A stretch of DNA of 19,571 bases from Clostridia bacterium (GCA_900769375.1 CAAGGN010000191.1:1-19571), one strand, 5' to 3'; positions 1 through 7,367 are shown, counted from the first letter of the stretch. Notes: generated by a model from the sequence alone, not told the origin. A program made the numbers and translations.

Positions 1-157
1 CACGGCATAGCCGTGCCACCTCCTGACAGGAGCCCGTACCCTCTGTCACTTCGTGACATCTCCCTACACCGTAGGGAGTCTCCTAACTGGAGCCCGTACC
101 CTCTGTCACTTCGTGACATCTCCCTACACCGTAGGGAGTCTCCCTTTAGGCAAGGGA
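1..157. repeat. Tandem 60-bp hairpin repeat
   Basis: Two 60-bp copies (21-80 and 81-140) differ at only two positions. Each contains three short inverted repeats: a weak one at its start, GTCAC-TTC-GTGAC (45-57, 105-117) and TCCCTAC-ACC-GTAGGGA (61-77, 121-137). The block begins with CACGGC-ATA-GCCGTG (1-15) and ends with a different hairpin, TCCCTT/AAGGGA (141-157). Because the period is divisible by three, one frame stays open across it, but this is not convincing coding sequence. From memory, similar hairpin repeats are dispersed through gut Clostridia genomes. I see no transposase here, so whether it is mobile is unknown. The left edge is cut by the window. Confidence 0.85.
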
Positions 158-201
158 GGCATAATATGAAAAAGAATATAGAAAATTTAAGGAGTAAAAA
201 A

Positions 202-525
202 ATGAGCGAAGAAATCAAAAATGAAGAATATAATCCTGATTTAGTAACCCTTGCTGATGATGAAGGAAAAGAGTATAATTTCGAGGTGCTTGACGCTATT
301 GAAACCGATACCGCCCGTTATCTTGCGCTACTTCCCGTATATGATGACCCGGCGAAAATGCTTGAGGATTCGGGAGAACTTGTTATTGTTAAGGTTGGCG
401 AGGAAGACGGCGAAGAGTTCTACTTTGAAATCGAAGATGACGATGAGTACGAAATGATTGCCGATGCCTTTGTAGAGCGCCTTGAGGACTTTTTTGAAAT
501 CGACGAAAAAGGCCCCGTTCAGTAA
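202..525 (+). CDS. DUF1292 family acidic small protein
   Basis: This 107-residue protein is strongly acidic and begins MSEEIKNEEY. Its body (TLADDEGKEYNFEVLDAIE, then YLALLPVYD, then VIVKVGEEDGEEFYFEIEDD) matches the DUF1292/YrzB pattern, whose members are short soluble Firmicutes proteins of unknown biochemical function. The length is typical. I chose the ATG at 202 because GGAG at 191-194 lies seven bases upstream and the family usually starts near here. An in-frame ATG at 166 adds 12 residues and has a GGGAGG at 154-159 that belongs to the preceding repeat, so it is a possible alternative. The open frame reaching back to position 13 is repeat DNA. In many Firmicutes such genes sit near alaS/yrrL/yrrK, but that context is not visible here. 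Confidence 0.85.
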   Translation: MSEEIKNEEYNPDLVTLADDEGKEYNFEVLDAIETDTARYLALLPVYDDPAKMLEDSGELVIVKVGEEDGEEFYFEIEDDDEYEMIADAFVERLEDFFEIDEKGPVQ

Positions 526-543
526 TTAAAAAAACAATAAAAC

Positions 544-742
544 TATTTCCTGCCCTGTTCGCGAATCGAAGCTTTTATAACCCTACAACCATTTAAAAGG
601 AGTCAAAGCTCAAGCAGTGGCCCTGCAGTCCTCCCGCGGCTGTGCCGAGTTCGGAAGAAGGGAGCGCGAAGCCGTTTGGCCGATATCCACCTGAATAAAA
701 GTTCAGGTTATTTTAAAGCCGTTACGGCAGGGCGGGAGTTTT
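544..742 (+). ncRNA. ssrS: 6S RNA (SsrS), RNA polymerase regulator
   Basis: A non-coding stretch of about 200 nt is closed by a terminal helix pairing 547-557 with 728-738 (core CCTGCCCTG with CAGGGCGGG). Near the 3' end is a hairpin ACCTGAA/TTCAGGT (689-695 with 702-708) followed by GGTTA, AGCC and CGGC. This order resembles the 3' portion of E. coli 6S RNA as I recall it. The 5' part has TGTTCGC just after the closing helix, also as in 6S. 6S RNA folds like an open promoter and sequesters housekeeping RNA polymerase in stationary phase. Ends are estimated from the closing helix. No intrinsic terminator separates it from the gene at 756, so it may be processed from a longer transcript. No covariance model was run. 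Confidence 0.72.
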
Positions 743-755
743 ACGGAGATTTGTT

Positions 756-1919
756 ATGTCTGATTTTTTCGGTTCCAAGGATTACGGCGATTATTTTGCC
801 GCTTTGGAAGACAGAATAACAACTGAAAAAACGGCTAAAAGAGAGCCCGAACGAGAACCTTTAAGGGAAGAACCCCGGAAGGTTTCGCGTCAGCATACCG
901 AAATATATGAGCGTACATATAAATCCACCCCTAAGATAAGCCCTAAAAAGAGCAAAAGAGCGGCGGTAAGGCAGTTTAAAATTGCTTTTGTTTCGATGGT
1001 GTTAGCATTGATACTCGGCATAACCTTTGTTATAAAATCCATAGTGGACCACTCTAAGCCCGACTCCGTAAATGATTTTCAGTATGAAATCGTTGATAAT
1101 AGCGATAAGTATCCGCTTTTTGCCGAATATACGGCTAAAACCGTTACCCCTGACGAAAGCTTTAACTACAAAAACATATACGTAGTAAATATGAAAACAA
1201 ATAAGGTCATAGCGGCTAAAAATCCTCAGGCCAAGGCGTACCCTGCCTCCACCACTAAGATTATGACCGCCCTTGTGGCTGCTGAAAACTTAGATAATCT
1301 TAAAGAAACATTTACGATGAGCTATGAGATAACAGATCCTATGTTTAAAGCTCAGGCAACCGTAGCGGGCTTTTTATCCAGTGAGGTTATCACTATGGAA
1401 GATTTGCTTTACGGCTGCATCCTTCCCTCGGGCGGAGACGCGGCTTTAGGTCTTGCTACTCATATTTCGGGTAGTGAGGAAGAGTTCGTTAAGCTTATGA
1501 ATAAAAAAGCCAAGAAGTTAGGCCTTCTCAATACCAATTTTACTAACTGTACGGGACTTTTTGATAAAAATCATTATAGCACCGCAGAGGATATGGCGGT
1601 TATTTTGAGAGCGGCTCTCGAAAACGATTTATGCAAAAAAATTCTCTGCACTAATAGATACACTTCTTCAAAAACCGCTCAGCATCCCGACGGCATTGAA
1701 ATGCAGAATACAATATTTCAGTATATGTACGGCACCGAGCCGGAGGGCGCAACCGTTCTTGCAGGCAAGACCGGCTTTGTTAATGAATCGGGTTACTGTT
1801 TCGCAAGTTACGGTAAGTCGGATAAGGGTAGTGAGTACGTCGTGGTAACCTTTGGCGGCACGGGCAAATGGCCCTCCGTAACGGCACTTATCGACTTATA
1901 CAGTAAGTATGCAAAATAA
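756..1919 (+). CDS. Membrane-anchored D-alanyl-D-alanine carboxypeptidase (peptidase S11)
   Basis: A 387-residue penicillin-binding protein of the low-molecular-weight DacF/PBP5 class, which removes the terminal D-Ala of peptidoglycan stem peptides outside the cell. Catalytic motifs are in order: SxxK as S165-T-T-K168, the second motif as S225-G-G with D228 following, and K338-T-G. The second motif carries Gly where S-x-N is usual, which may alter deacylation. A charged N-terminal region of about 73 residues precedes one membrane segment (about 74-96), giving a type II topology rather than the common cleaved signal plus C-terminal amphipathic anchor. The protein ends soon after the KTG domain, so the PBP5 C-terminal beta domain is absent. 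The ATG at 756 is set by GGAG at 745-748. The start lies about 14 bases beyond the 6S-like RNA. Confidence 0.88.
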   Translation: MSDFFGSKDYGDYFAALEDRITTEKTAKREPEREPLREEPRKVSRQHTEIYERTYKSTPKISPKKSKRAAVRQFKIAFVSMVLALILGITFVIKSIVDHSKPDSVNDFQYEIVDNSDKYPLFAEYTAKTVTPDESFNYKNIYVVNMKTNKVIAAKNPQAKAYPASTTKIMTALVAAENLDNLKETFTMSYEITDPMFKAQATVAGFLSSEVITMEDLLYGCILPSGGDAALGLATHISGSEEEFVKLMNKKAKKLGLLNTNFTNCTGLFDKNHYSTAEDMAVILRAALENDLCKKILCTNRYTSSKTAQHPDGIEMQNTIFQYMYGTEPEGATVLAGKTGFVNESGYCFASYGKSDKGSEYVVVTFGGTGKWPSVTALIDLYSKYAK

Positions 1920-1943
1920 ATTCAAAAATTTTTAAAAAAAGTG

Positions 1944-1972
1944 TTGACAAAGGTGACACAGTATGATATAAT
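1944..1972 (+). promoter_or_regulatory. Consensus sigma-A promoter for 5S rRNA
   Basis: TTGACA (1944-1949) and TATAAT (1967-1972) are both perfect and are separated by 17 bases. The -10 is preceded by TGA, giving an extended -10. Transcription should start near 1979. The A-rich run just upstream (about 1923-1940) could serve as an UP element, as expected for an rRNA promoter. Confidence 0.95.
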
Positions 1973-1977
1973 CTCAT

Positions 1978-1998
1978 CGTTGTCCGTTAAGGGCAACG
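1978..1998 (+). other. Leader hairpin at the 5' end of the 5S precursor
   Basis: CGTTGTCC pairs with GGGCAACG (8 bp including one G-U) around a five-base loop. It begins at the predicted transcription start and ends a few bases before mature 5S. It could protect the precursor 5' end or mark it for processing; that role is inferred. Confidence 0.6.
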
Positions 1999-2004
1999 AA
2001 AAAT

Positions 2005-2123
<119 letters not shown>

Positions 2124-2125
2124 TT

Positions 2126-2160
2126 AACAACGCTTGAGGAAACTCAAGCGTTGTTTTATT
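2126..2160 (+). terminator. Intrinsic terminator of 5S rRNA
   Basis: A 13-bp perfect stem (2126-2138 with 2143-2155) closed by a GAAA tetraloop is followed by a short T-rich tract. It starts three bases after the 5S 3' end. Confidence 0.93.
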
Positions 2161-2165
2161 ATATA

Positions 2166-2203
2166 TAAAAAACAAACGGCTATTATAGCCGTTTGTTTTT
2201 TTT
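2166..2203. terminator. Bidirectional terminator between 5S and the minus-strand operon
   Basis: AACAAACGGCTA (2171-2182) pairs with TAGCCGTTTGTT (2186-2197) around TTA. There are T runs on the right and A runs on the left, so it terminates in both directions. On the minus strand it begins directly at the stop codon of the serine-hydrolase gene. On the plus strand it backs up the 5S terminator. Confidence 0.92.
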
Positions 2204-3320
2204 ATTTAATTGCCTCATAAACTGCATCGCGGAGAGTTAAATGAATCTCTTTCCACATCAAAGGCCAGTTATGAATATTCTCGGAATAGAAAACAGAAAG
2301 TTTTTCTTTTGGGTCTATAAGCACATAGCAGCCTGCAGCGCCATCCCAACCGAATTCTCCTATACTGCCGCTATTATCCGCTTCAACACGGGTGCGAACA
2401 CCAAGCCCATAGGAATATTCCTTGCCTGCGGGGGAGGAGAAGCCGAGGGCGCTATCGTAACTAATTTGAGGGCTTCTTATAAGGTTGATGGTTTCCTTTT
2501 TTAAAAGCGCGAAGCCGTTAGCGGCCTTTCCCGTAGCTAATGAGTCGGCAAATTTTATGTAATCTTCCGCGCAGGAAATAAGTCCCGCGCCGCCACTGTA
2601 ATATTTTTTACCGATAACAAAATTATTGATTTTTTCACGAGGCTCAAAGGTCTTTGTTTCAGGGCGGTAAAAATACATATCGGCTACTTCGTTATGTGTC
2701 TTTCCGTATTCGGCAAAATATGTATCCTTCATACCGAGAGGCTCAAAAATGTTCTGGCTTAAATAATCCTTGAAGCTTAGTCCTGTAACGATATCAACTA
2801 TAGCGCCTAAAATATCGTGGCATATGCTGTAATTATACTTGGTACCAGGCTCGAACAAGAGGGGACTTTGGGCGCGAAGAGAAGCATAATCCCTTAGCTC
2901 TAATTCGCCGCCTGTTTTTTCAAGATGCTCTTTTACAGCGCCGTTTGCAATAGTATAATCATATCCTGCTGTCATAGTAAGAAGATGACGGATAGTAGGA
3001 GTGTTTTTGGGGGGAGCTATATCCTCGCCTTTTTTAACCATAATATTTTTGAATTCAGGAATAAACTTGTAAACGGGGTCATCAATATCCAAAAGTCCTT
3101 TTTCATAGCACTGCATAACCGCAGTAACGGTTATAGGCTTAGTGCATGAGTAAAGGAAAACCTTGGTGCTTTTATCATAAGGAGAGCATAGTTCCTTATT
3201 TGCAATCCCCATACCCTTTGAGTAAAGTATTTTATTTTCCTGACAAACCATAACAGCGCAACCTGTTATTCCCCTGGCTTGACATTCATCAAGATATTTA
3301 TCTAAAACAGTAAGGTTCAT
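2202..3320 (-). CDS. Serine hydrolase of the beta-lactamase (class C/PBP-like) fold
   Basis: A 372-residue member of the PF00144 beta-lactamase/esterase family. The nucleophile motif is S58-C-T-K61 in YSCTKP. The second motif falls in PGTKYNYS with Tyr164, but the residue two positions after that Tyr is Ile166 where YxN beta-lactamases carry Asn. The third region is GWDG near 324-327, a common replacement of KTG in esterase-like members. These replacements favour an esterase or amidase over an antibiotic-hydrolysing enzyme. There is no signal peptide, so it should be cytoplasmic. The ATG at 3320 follows AAGGTG. It starts only nine bases after the upstream glycoside hydrolase stop, so the two are co-transcribed, which suggests removal of an acyl or other ester group from the same substrate. 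Substrate unknown. Confidence 0.85.
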   Translation of the reverse strand: MNLTVLDKYLDECQARGITGCAVMVCQENKILYSKGMGIANKELCSPYDKSTKVFLYSCTKPITVTAVMQCYEKGLLDIDDPVYKFIPEFKNIMVKKGEDIAPPKNTPTIRHLLTMTAGYDYTIANGAVKEHLEKTGGELELRDYASLRAQSPLLFEPGTKYNYSICHDILGAIVDIVTGLSFKDYLSQNIFEPLGMKDTYFAEYGKTHNEVADMYFYRPETKTFEPREKINNFVIGKKYYSGGAGLISCAEDYIKFADSLATGKAANGFALLKKETINLIRSPQISYDSALGFSSPAGKEYSYGLGVRTRVEADNSGSIGEFGWDGAAGCYVLIDPKEKLSVFYSENIHNWPLMWKEIHLTLRDAVYEAIK

Positions 3321-3329
3321 ATTATCACC

Positions 3330-5543
3330 TTAAACAACTCTGATTATTGCTACGGCATAGGCATCGTTATCTGCAAGGGAAAGGGCCTTTACTGCTACGG
3401 TATCACCTTTTTTATCACCCGAAGCGGTATAAACACCATTTGCATCAACAGTACCGTTGCCGCAGATTACCGACCATTCAATATTCTTATTATCCGTTCC
3501 GTAGACGTTTGAAACCTCTAATTGAACAGAGCCGTCGGGGGTTACCTCGTTATCCACATTAGCGAGTTCCACCTGAATAATTTCATCAAGGGTGGTGTAA
3601 ACGATAAGAGAGTGGGTAGATGGTAAGGTATCGTGAATTTTACCGTCCTCTGTGGTGATTGCAGCGGATTTAATGGGTAAAATTCCGTTAGCATCATCAA
3701 CGTAATCTTCTCTTTTTTCGGGGTATTCAAATACAAATTTATTTATGGGCTTATCAACATCGGTTATAAAGTCAATGGTAACTTCTCTGTTAATATCTGA
3801 ATTGTCAACCTCTGTGATAACTGTAAAATCATCACCTTTTTTATAGGAGGAGGCAAGAATATCGCGACAGCTGCAGGCTGTGAACAGGGTTTTACAATGC
3901 TTAGGTATATATCTCATTAAAAGAGCGTTTTCAGGATAAGCGGCAGAAATTGCCGTTAAATTTCTTGAGGGGAAATCCCAAAAAACTTCGTTTAATGTAG
4001 ATAAATTGCAGTAAACGGGAGGAACGGGTACTATCTGACTGCAAAGGAACCAACCTGCCGAGCCCGATAAACCTGCGTTTGAGTGCGCCATAACCTGACA
4101 GGCCTCAGAGCCGCCAAATGAAAGGTCGGAGGTATTGGTGCCCTTGATTTTACCCGTTGTATATTCCGTAACAAGAATACCGGGATAGAGCTTGCCTATC
4201 TGGTTGCAAAGCTTTGTAATATAATGGTATTTGTGTTCTTGGGGATATAGATGTAACGAGAGAACATCGTAATATTCAGATGCGTGATCTCTTACATAAT
4301 CCAGATATTCTACAATAGCCTTATCGTTAGCGTAACCTGAAAGATCGGAGCCGATAATGGTGATTTTATCACGGAGACCTTCCTTTACAAGTTCCTTATG
4401 GGTAAGCTCCAGCATTTTGCACCAATAAACTCGTTTATCACCAAATGCTTCAAAGTTTCCGCCGTTAGTTTCGTTGAAGAAGGAAAGCATATTAACATTA
4501 TCAAGGCCACGGCGGTAACATTCCTTAAGGAGCGCAACCGTGGCTTTTGCAAAAGCTTCAAGGTCACGAGGGGCGCTTCGGGAGCCACCCTCTGATAATG
4601 CGTAACCTTTAAAGGCGAACCAATCTATCATATCTTCGCTGATTCTGCCGCCCATATTAAGCTGAACATCACAGCCGACTTCTTTTAATGCTTTAACATA
4701 GCCGAAGAAGACCTCTAAATCAGGGCTATTAAAATTATATATGCCTTTAGCCCAATTTTCAGCGCCACCTTTTCCATCTGATTTATCAAGAAGCCAGAAT
4801 GGCATTACCATCATTCGCATAAAAGCGGGCTTGATTTTGTTTATGCGTTGATAGTTGATATTCATATATGCCTCGTTGCTGAAAATTCCACTTTCGTTTG
4901 GGGTTTCAGGAAGAGCGCTTACCCAAATATTGTTGCCCACACCTCGATAATCATCGCACAGAACGGTGTTTTTATCTACGGTAACATTATATTTTATTGT
5001 TTCTTTACTGTTTTCGTATCCGTAGATTCCGAAAAGGGAGATAAGAATAAGCATATGCTCGGTATAATAGGGATTATCAGACTTCAAAACCTCCATTCGC
5101 ACATACTGAACTTTCTTTTCGGGAAAGTCAAAACGGTATTTACCGTCCATACATTTTTCGGTGAAAGCTTTTACGGGCGCAGCGTTTTTGCCTATTACCT
5201 CACTTTTGGTGTTTCCTATATAGAAATTAACCTTTGTTGGAAGATAATCCTCATTTTCACTGGCATCGAATAAAATTGAGTCAATAACCTTAGCTTCTTC
5301 AAGGTCAAAGAAAAAGTTTACCGATTCCTTACCGCTTACACCGTTATAAATATCGGAGACAATGGGGTCGTTTTCATCAAAGGCGCGTTCAAAATGATAC
5401 ATTCTGTCAAGAATTGTCCAGGACCACTCGTATTTGTTATCGTTAGGATGGACAAAGTGAATATCGCCCGTTTTTTTGTCTTCTAAAAATATTTTGGCAA
5501 GATTTCTTTTTCCGCTTAAAAGGTTTTTGTAGTTTTCTTTCAT
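3330..5543 (-). CDS. Putative cytoplasmic glycoside hydrolase (clan GH-A-like barrel) with N-terminal beta-sandwich and C-terminal Ig-like domain
   Basis: A 737-residue protein. Roughly residues 28-175 look like a discoidin/galactose-binding beta-sandwich. Residues about 185-530 look like a TIM barrel: SFFNETNGG has Asn-Glu in the position of the clan GH-A acid/base (Glu358), and ILVTEYTTG presents Glu460 as a candidate nucleophile about 100 residues later. The last 80 residues resemble a bacterial Ig-like (Big_2) domain (VQLEVSN, IEWSV, GVYTAS). I could not name a GH family. No signal peptide is present, which is unusual for a protein with such accessory domains. The ATG at 5543 is preferred because AAAGGGATGG lies just upstream; a TTG at 5564 would add seven residues but falls in that ribosome binding site. 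It is the first gene of an operon with the serine hydrolase. Confidence 0.68.
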   Translation of the reverse strand: MKENYKNLLSGKRNLAKIFLEDKKTGDIHFVHPNDNKYEWSWTILDRMYHFERAFDENDPIVSDIYNGVSGKESVNFFFDLEEAKVIDSILFDASENEDYLPTKVNFYIGNTKSEVIGKNAAPVKAFTEKCMDGKYRFDFPEKKVQYVRMEVLKSDNPYYTEHMLILISLFGIYGYENSKETIKYNVTVDKNTVLCDDYRGVGNNIWVSALPETPNESGIFSNEAYMNINYQRINKIKPAFMRMMVMPFWLLDKSDGKGGAENWAKGIYNFNSPDLEVFFGYVKALKEVGCDVQLNMGGRISEDMIDWFAFKGYALSEGGSRSAPRDLEAFAKATVALLKECYRRGLDNVNMLSFFNETNGGNFEAFGDKRVYWCKMLELTHKELVKEGLRDKITIIGSDLSGYANDKAIVEYLDYVRDHASEYYDVLSLHLYPQEHKYHYITKLCNQIGKLYPGILVTEYTTGKIKGTNTSDLSFGGSEACQVMAHSNAGLSGSAGWFLCSQIVPVPPVYCNLSTLNEVFWDFPSRNLTAISAAYPENALLMRYIPKHCKTLFTACSCRDILASSYKKGDDFTVITEVDNSDINREVTIDFITDVDKPINKFVFEYPEKREDYVDDANGILPIKSAAITTEDGKIHDTLPSTHSLIVYTTLDEIIQVELANVDNEVTPDGSVQLEVSNVYGTDNKNIEWSVICGNGTVDANGVYTASGDKKGDTVAVKALSLADNDAYAVAIIRVV

Positions 5544-5575
5544 AATATTACCATCCCTTTTCAAACTTTAACTTC

Positions 5576-5603
5576 ATTATATAATAAATGGAAAGAATGT
5601 CAA
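5576..5603 (-). promoter_or_regulatory. Sigma-A promoter of the glycoside hydrolase operon
   Basis: On the minus strand, TTGACA (5603-5598) and TATAAT (5581-5576) are separated by 16 bases. Transcription should start near 5569, about 25 bases before the ATG at 5543. Confidence 0.88.
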
Positions 5604-5633
5604 TGTGATTTTCGCTCAAAAATATGTGATTTT
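5603..5633 (-). promoter_or_regulatory. Candidate operator: two direct 10-bp repeats, 21-bp period
   Basis: Read on the minus strand, AAAATCACAT occurs at 5633-5624 and again at 5612-5603, exactly 21 bp apart. The proximal copy touches the -35 box. Relative to the predicted start they lie near -64 to -55 and -43 to -34. Direct half-sites two helical turns apart next to the -35 are the geometry of AraC-family activators, which often control sugar-utilisation operons. The regulator gene is not in the window and the assignment is inference. Confidence 0.55.
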
Positions 5634-5634
5634 T

Positions 5635-5670
5635 AGGCAAAAAAGGATGCCTTTTGAAAGACATCCTTTT
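5635..5670 (-). terminator. Intrinsic terminator after the 5678-7168 gene
   Basis: AAAAGGATG (5641-5649) pairs with CATCCTTTT (5662-5670), with an inner CTTT/AAAG extension and one mismatch. On the minus strand the stem is followed by a T run (complement of the A run at 5639-5644). It sits seven bases past the stop codon. Confidence 0.85.
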
Positions 5671-5677
5671 AAAACTA

Positions 5678-7168
5678 TTATCTATCAAGACCTAAAACGG
5701 TAACCTTGCCTTCTTCTTTTTCGATATCCACAGAATATTCGAAACCGTTGTGGCAATAGGTCCATTTGTTTTCGGTGGTTTCTTTGATAGAATCGGAGTT
5801 TGGACCGGTCTTTCCGTACTCAAACTCAAACTCATCAAAGCCCTCGAATACGATGCGGTCATCAAGAAGGGACATCTTGGCAAGTTTACCCTTATTGTAG
5901 CAGTAAACTACGGTATTGCCGTCTTCCTTTTTAACCTCTTTGAGTTCGCCCATACCCAAGTGAATACGGCCTCTGCCGTCTTCACCCGTAAATCTTGCGC
6001 CGTCAACAACGGGCAGACAGTCATAGGTAGCGGTAGCGCCCTCGCAGGGATTATCAAGATATTTATCACGATATTTTTCATCAAAGAGATGAATATCGGT
6101 GATATAGAACTTGCCTTCGTGACGAAGGAGGTTTACGCGGTAATTATTGTTGTTAAACCAAACAGATTGGTGACCGAGTCCGTACCAGTCATTAAATGCG
6201 GTACGAACGGTGGTGGGGGTGGTATCGTAATCATTCTTGAATCTTCTGCCCATCTCACCGAAGGTAACAATCTCATAGCCGAGCTCATCCTGTTTTTCCT
6301 TGGTGTAATCAACCTGAAAATAGAAGCTATCTTTGAAGTTTGTAAGGGGGAAACCTGCTTCCTGACCAAGCTCTACGTAAGCATAGCCCTCGCCGTAGTT
6401 TTTAAATAGGTTATCCCACTCCCACTGTGTCCAAACGGGATTTCCGCCTACAAAAGCATAGGAGGGCTCTTGGGTGAATACGCCATAAGGCGCGCCATCG
6501 TGAGCGCCGTGCTCAAAGTCCATATATGCATAAATGGGGTCATTTATATAAATCTTGAAAACGGGAACATCAATTTGATTTTCCTTAGTCTTTGCAGGGC
6601 AAAGGGCGTTGTTAAGGCAGGGATAATAACCGCCGTAGTAAGGTCCGCCCCAAAGGGTGTAACCGTCCATACCCCATTGGTCGCGGCAGAGGGAGAACAA
6701 ATCGGGCTTATAGGTATCGGCAATATATTTCATGCTTTCGGAATCAAGAAGCCAAGAGCAAACACATTTAGGATATTCGCCAACAACCTCATAGAATTTC
6801 TTCATATAAGTGTCGATAATTTTCTTCTTTTCTTCCATTGTGTAAGCAGGGGAGAAAGCGGGGCGAACGTGGAAATCCCAATCCCAACCCTCGCGGCCGT
6901 GCCACTGGACACCTGCATCAACGATCAAGGGTTTAGGAAACTCAAACCAAGCGCCGATTTCGCTGCCAAAGGCCAGTTCATCGCGAATTACCTCTTGGAA
7001 TTCCGGCTTGCAAAGAGAGTCGTACTGGAAAAGATACGTACCCCTAATGCCTGCTTCGCGGCATTTCATTCTCTGACCGTTAAGGTCGCCGAGAAAATCT
7101 CTTGTGGTACCGGGGCGGGGTGTTGAACGCACAAAACACACCATACTTACAAATTTTTTATCGCTCAT
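5678..7168 (-). CDS. Putative glycoside hydrolase/deacetylase-barrel protein, family not identified
   Basis: A 496-residue soluble protein rich in aromatic residues (for example GWDWDFH, LWGGPYYGGYY, PVWTQWEWDN), typical of a carbohydrate-binding cleft. The N-terminal 300 residues suggest an alpha/beta barrel: a first strand at VSMVCFV, GTYLFQYDSL near 43-52, and EIGAWFEF near 70-77, the order of glycoside hydrolase/polysaccharide deacetylase-like barrels. The classic NodB metal triad is not evident. Residues from about 330 onward look like beta-sandwich (short alternating strands ending VTVLGLDR). There is no signal peptide. The ATG at 7168 is preceded by GGAGGAC. It forms a single-gene unit with its own promoter and terminator, immediately upstream of another sugar-hydrolase operon on the same strand. 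Fold assignment is tentative. Confidence 0.5.
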   Translation of the reverse strand: MSDKKFVSMVCFVRSTPRPGTTRDFLGDLNGQRMKCREAGIRGTYLFQYDSLCKPEFQEVIRDELAFGSEIGAWFEFPKPLIVDAGVQWHGREGWDWDFHVRPAFSPAYTMEEKKKIIDTYMKKFYEVVGEYPKCVCSWLLDSESMKYIADTYKPDLFSLCRDQWGMDGYTLWGGPYYGGYYPCLNNALCPAKTKENQIDVPVFKIYINDPIYAYMDFEHGAHDGAPYGVFTQEPSYAFVGGNPVWTQWEWDNLFKNYGEGYAYVELGQEAGFPLTNFKDSFYFQVDYTKEKQDELGYEIVTFGEMGRRFKNDYDTTPTTVRTAFNDWYGLGHQSVWFNNNNYRVNLLRHEGKFYITDIHLFDEKYRDKYLDNPCEGATATYDCLPVVDGARFTGEDGRGRIHLGMGELKEVKKEDGNTVVYCYNKGKLAKMSLLDDRIVFEGFDEFEFEYGKTGPNSDSIKETTENKWTYCHNGFEYSVDIEKEEGKVTVLGLDR

Positions 7169-7219
7169 AATCAGTCCTCCGTTTTTATACGCGGAAATAG
7201 CACCTAAAAGGTCAATTTC

Positions 7220-7247
7220 ATTATACCTTGAAACTTTAGTTTGTCAA
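7220..7247 (-). promoter_or_regulatory. Sigma-A promoter of the 5678-7168 gene
   Basis: On the minus strand, TTGACA (7247-7242) and TATAAT (7225-7220) are both perfect, with a 16-base spacer. It shares the 8-mer CATTGACA with the promoter at 5576-5603, but the 10-bp direct repeat is not present here. The start is expected near 7213, leaving a leader of about 45 nt. Confidence 0.87.
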
Positions 7248-7300
7248 TGCGAAAAATCGTTGAAATATATTAAATATATAGATTATATATATTCGTATCC

Positions 7301-7329
7301 TTGAAAACTGTAAATCAGTATGATATAAT
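7301..7329 (+). promoter_or_regulatory. Sigma-A promoter of the polysaccharide operon
   Basis: TTGAAA (7301-7306) and TATAAT (7324-7329) are separated by 17 bases, with a TGA extended -10. The string AGTATGATATAAT is identical to that in the 5S promoter. It is divergent from the promoter at 7220-7247, with a very AT-rich stretch of about 50 bases between them. The start is expected near 7336. Confidence 0.87.
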
Positions 7330-7367
7330 GTTTTAATAGATAAGTATGCTTATAGGAGAAGGAGAAA

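Noticed and set aside
13..201. Open frame extending the DUF1292 protein upstream through the repeat
   Set aside because: The 60-bp repeat is divisible by three, so the frame stays open by chance. The sequence is hairpin DNA, and the ribosome binding site and family start point to 202.
4848..5273. Plus-strand open frame of 141 codons opposite the glycoside hydrolase
   Set aside because: It is antisense to a convincing gene, of low-complexity hydrophobic composition, and has no promoter or ribosome binding site.
5544..5564. TTG start for the glycoside hydrolase at 5564
   Set aside because: The codons would overlap the ribosome binding site of the ATG at 5543, and the TTG has no site of its own.
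5750..7126. Long plus-strand open frames opposite the barrel gene (219 and 218 codons)
   Set aside because: They are antisense shadows of a well-formed minus-strand gene, without ribosome binding sites or recognisable domains.
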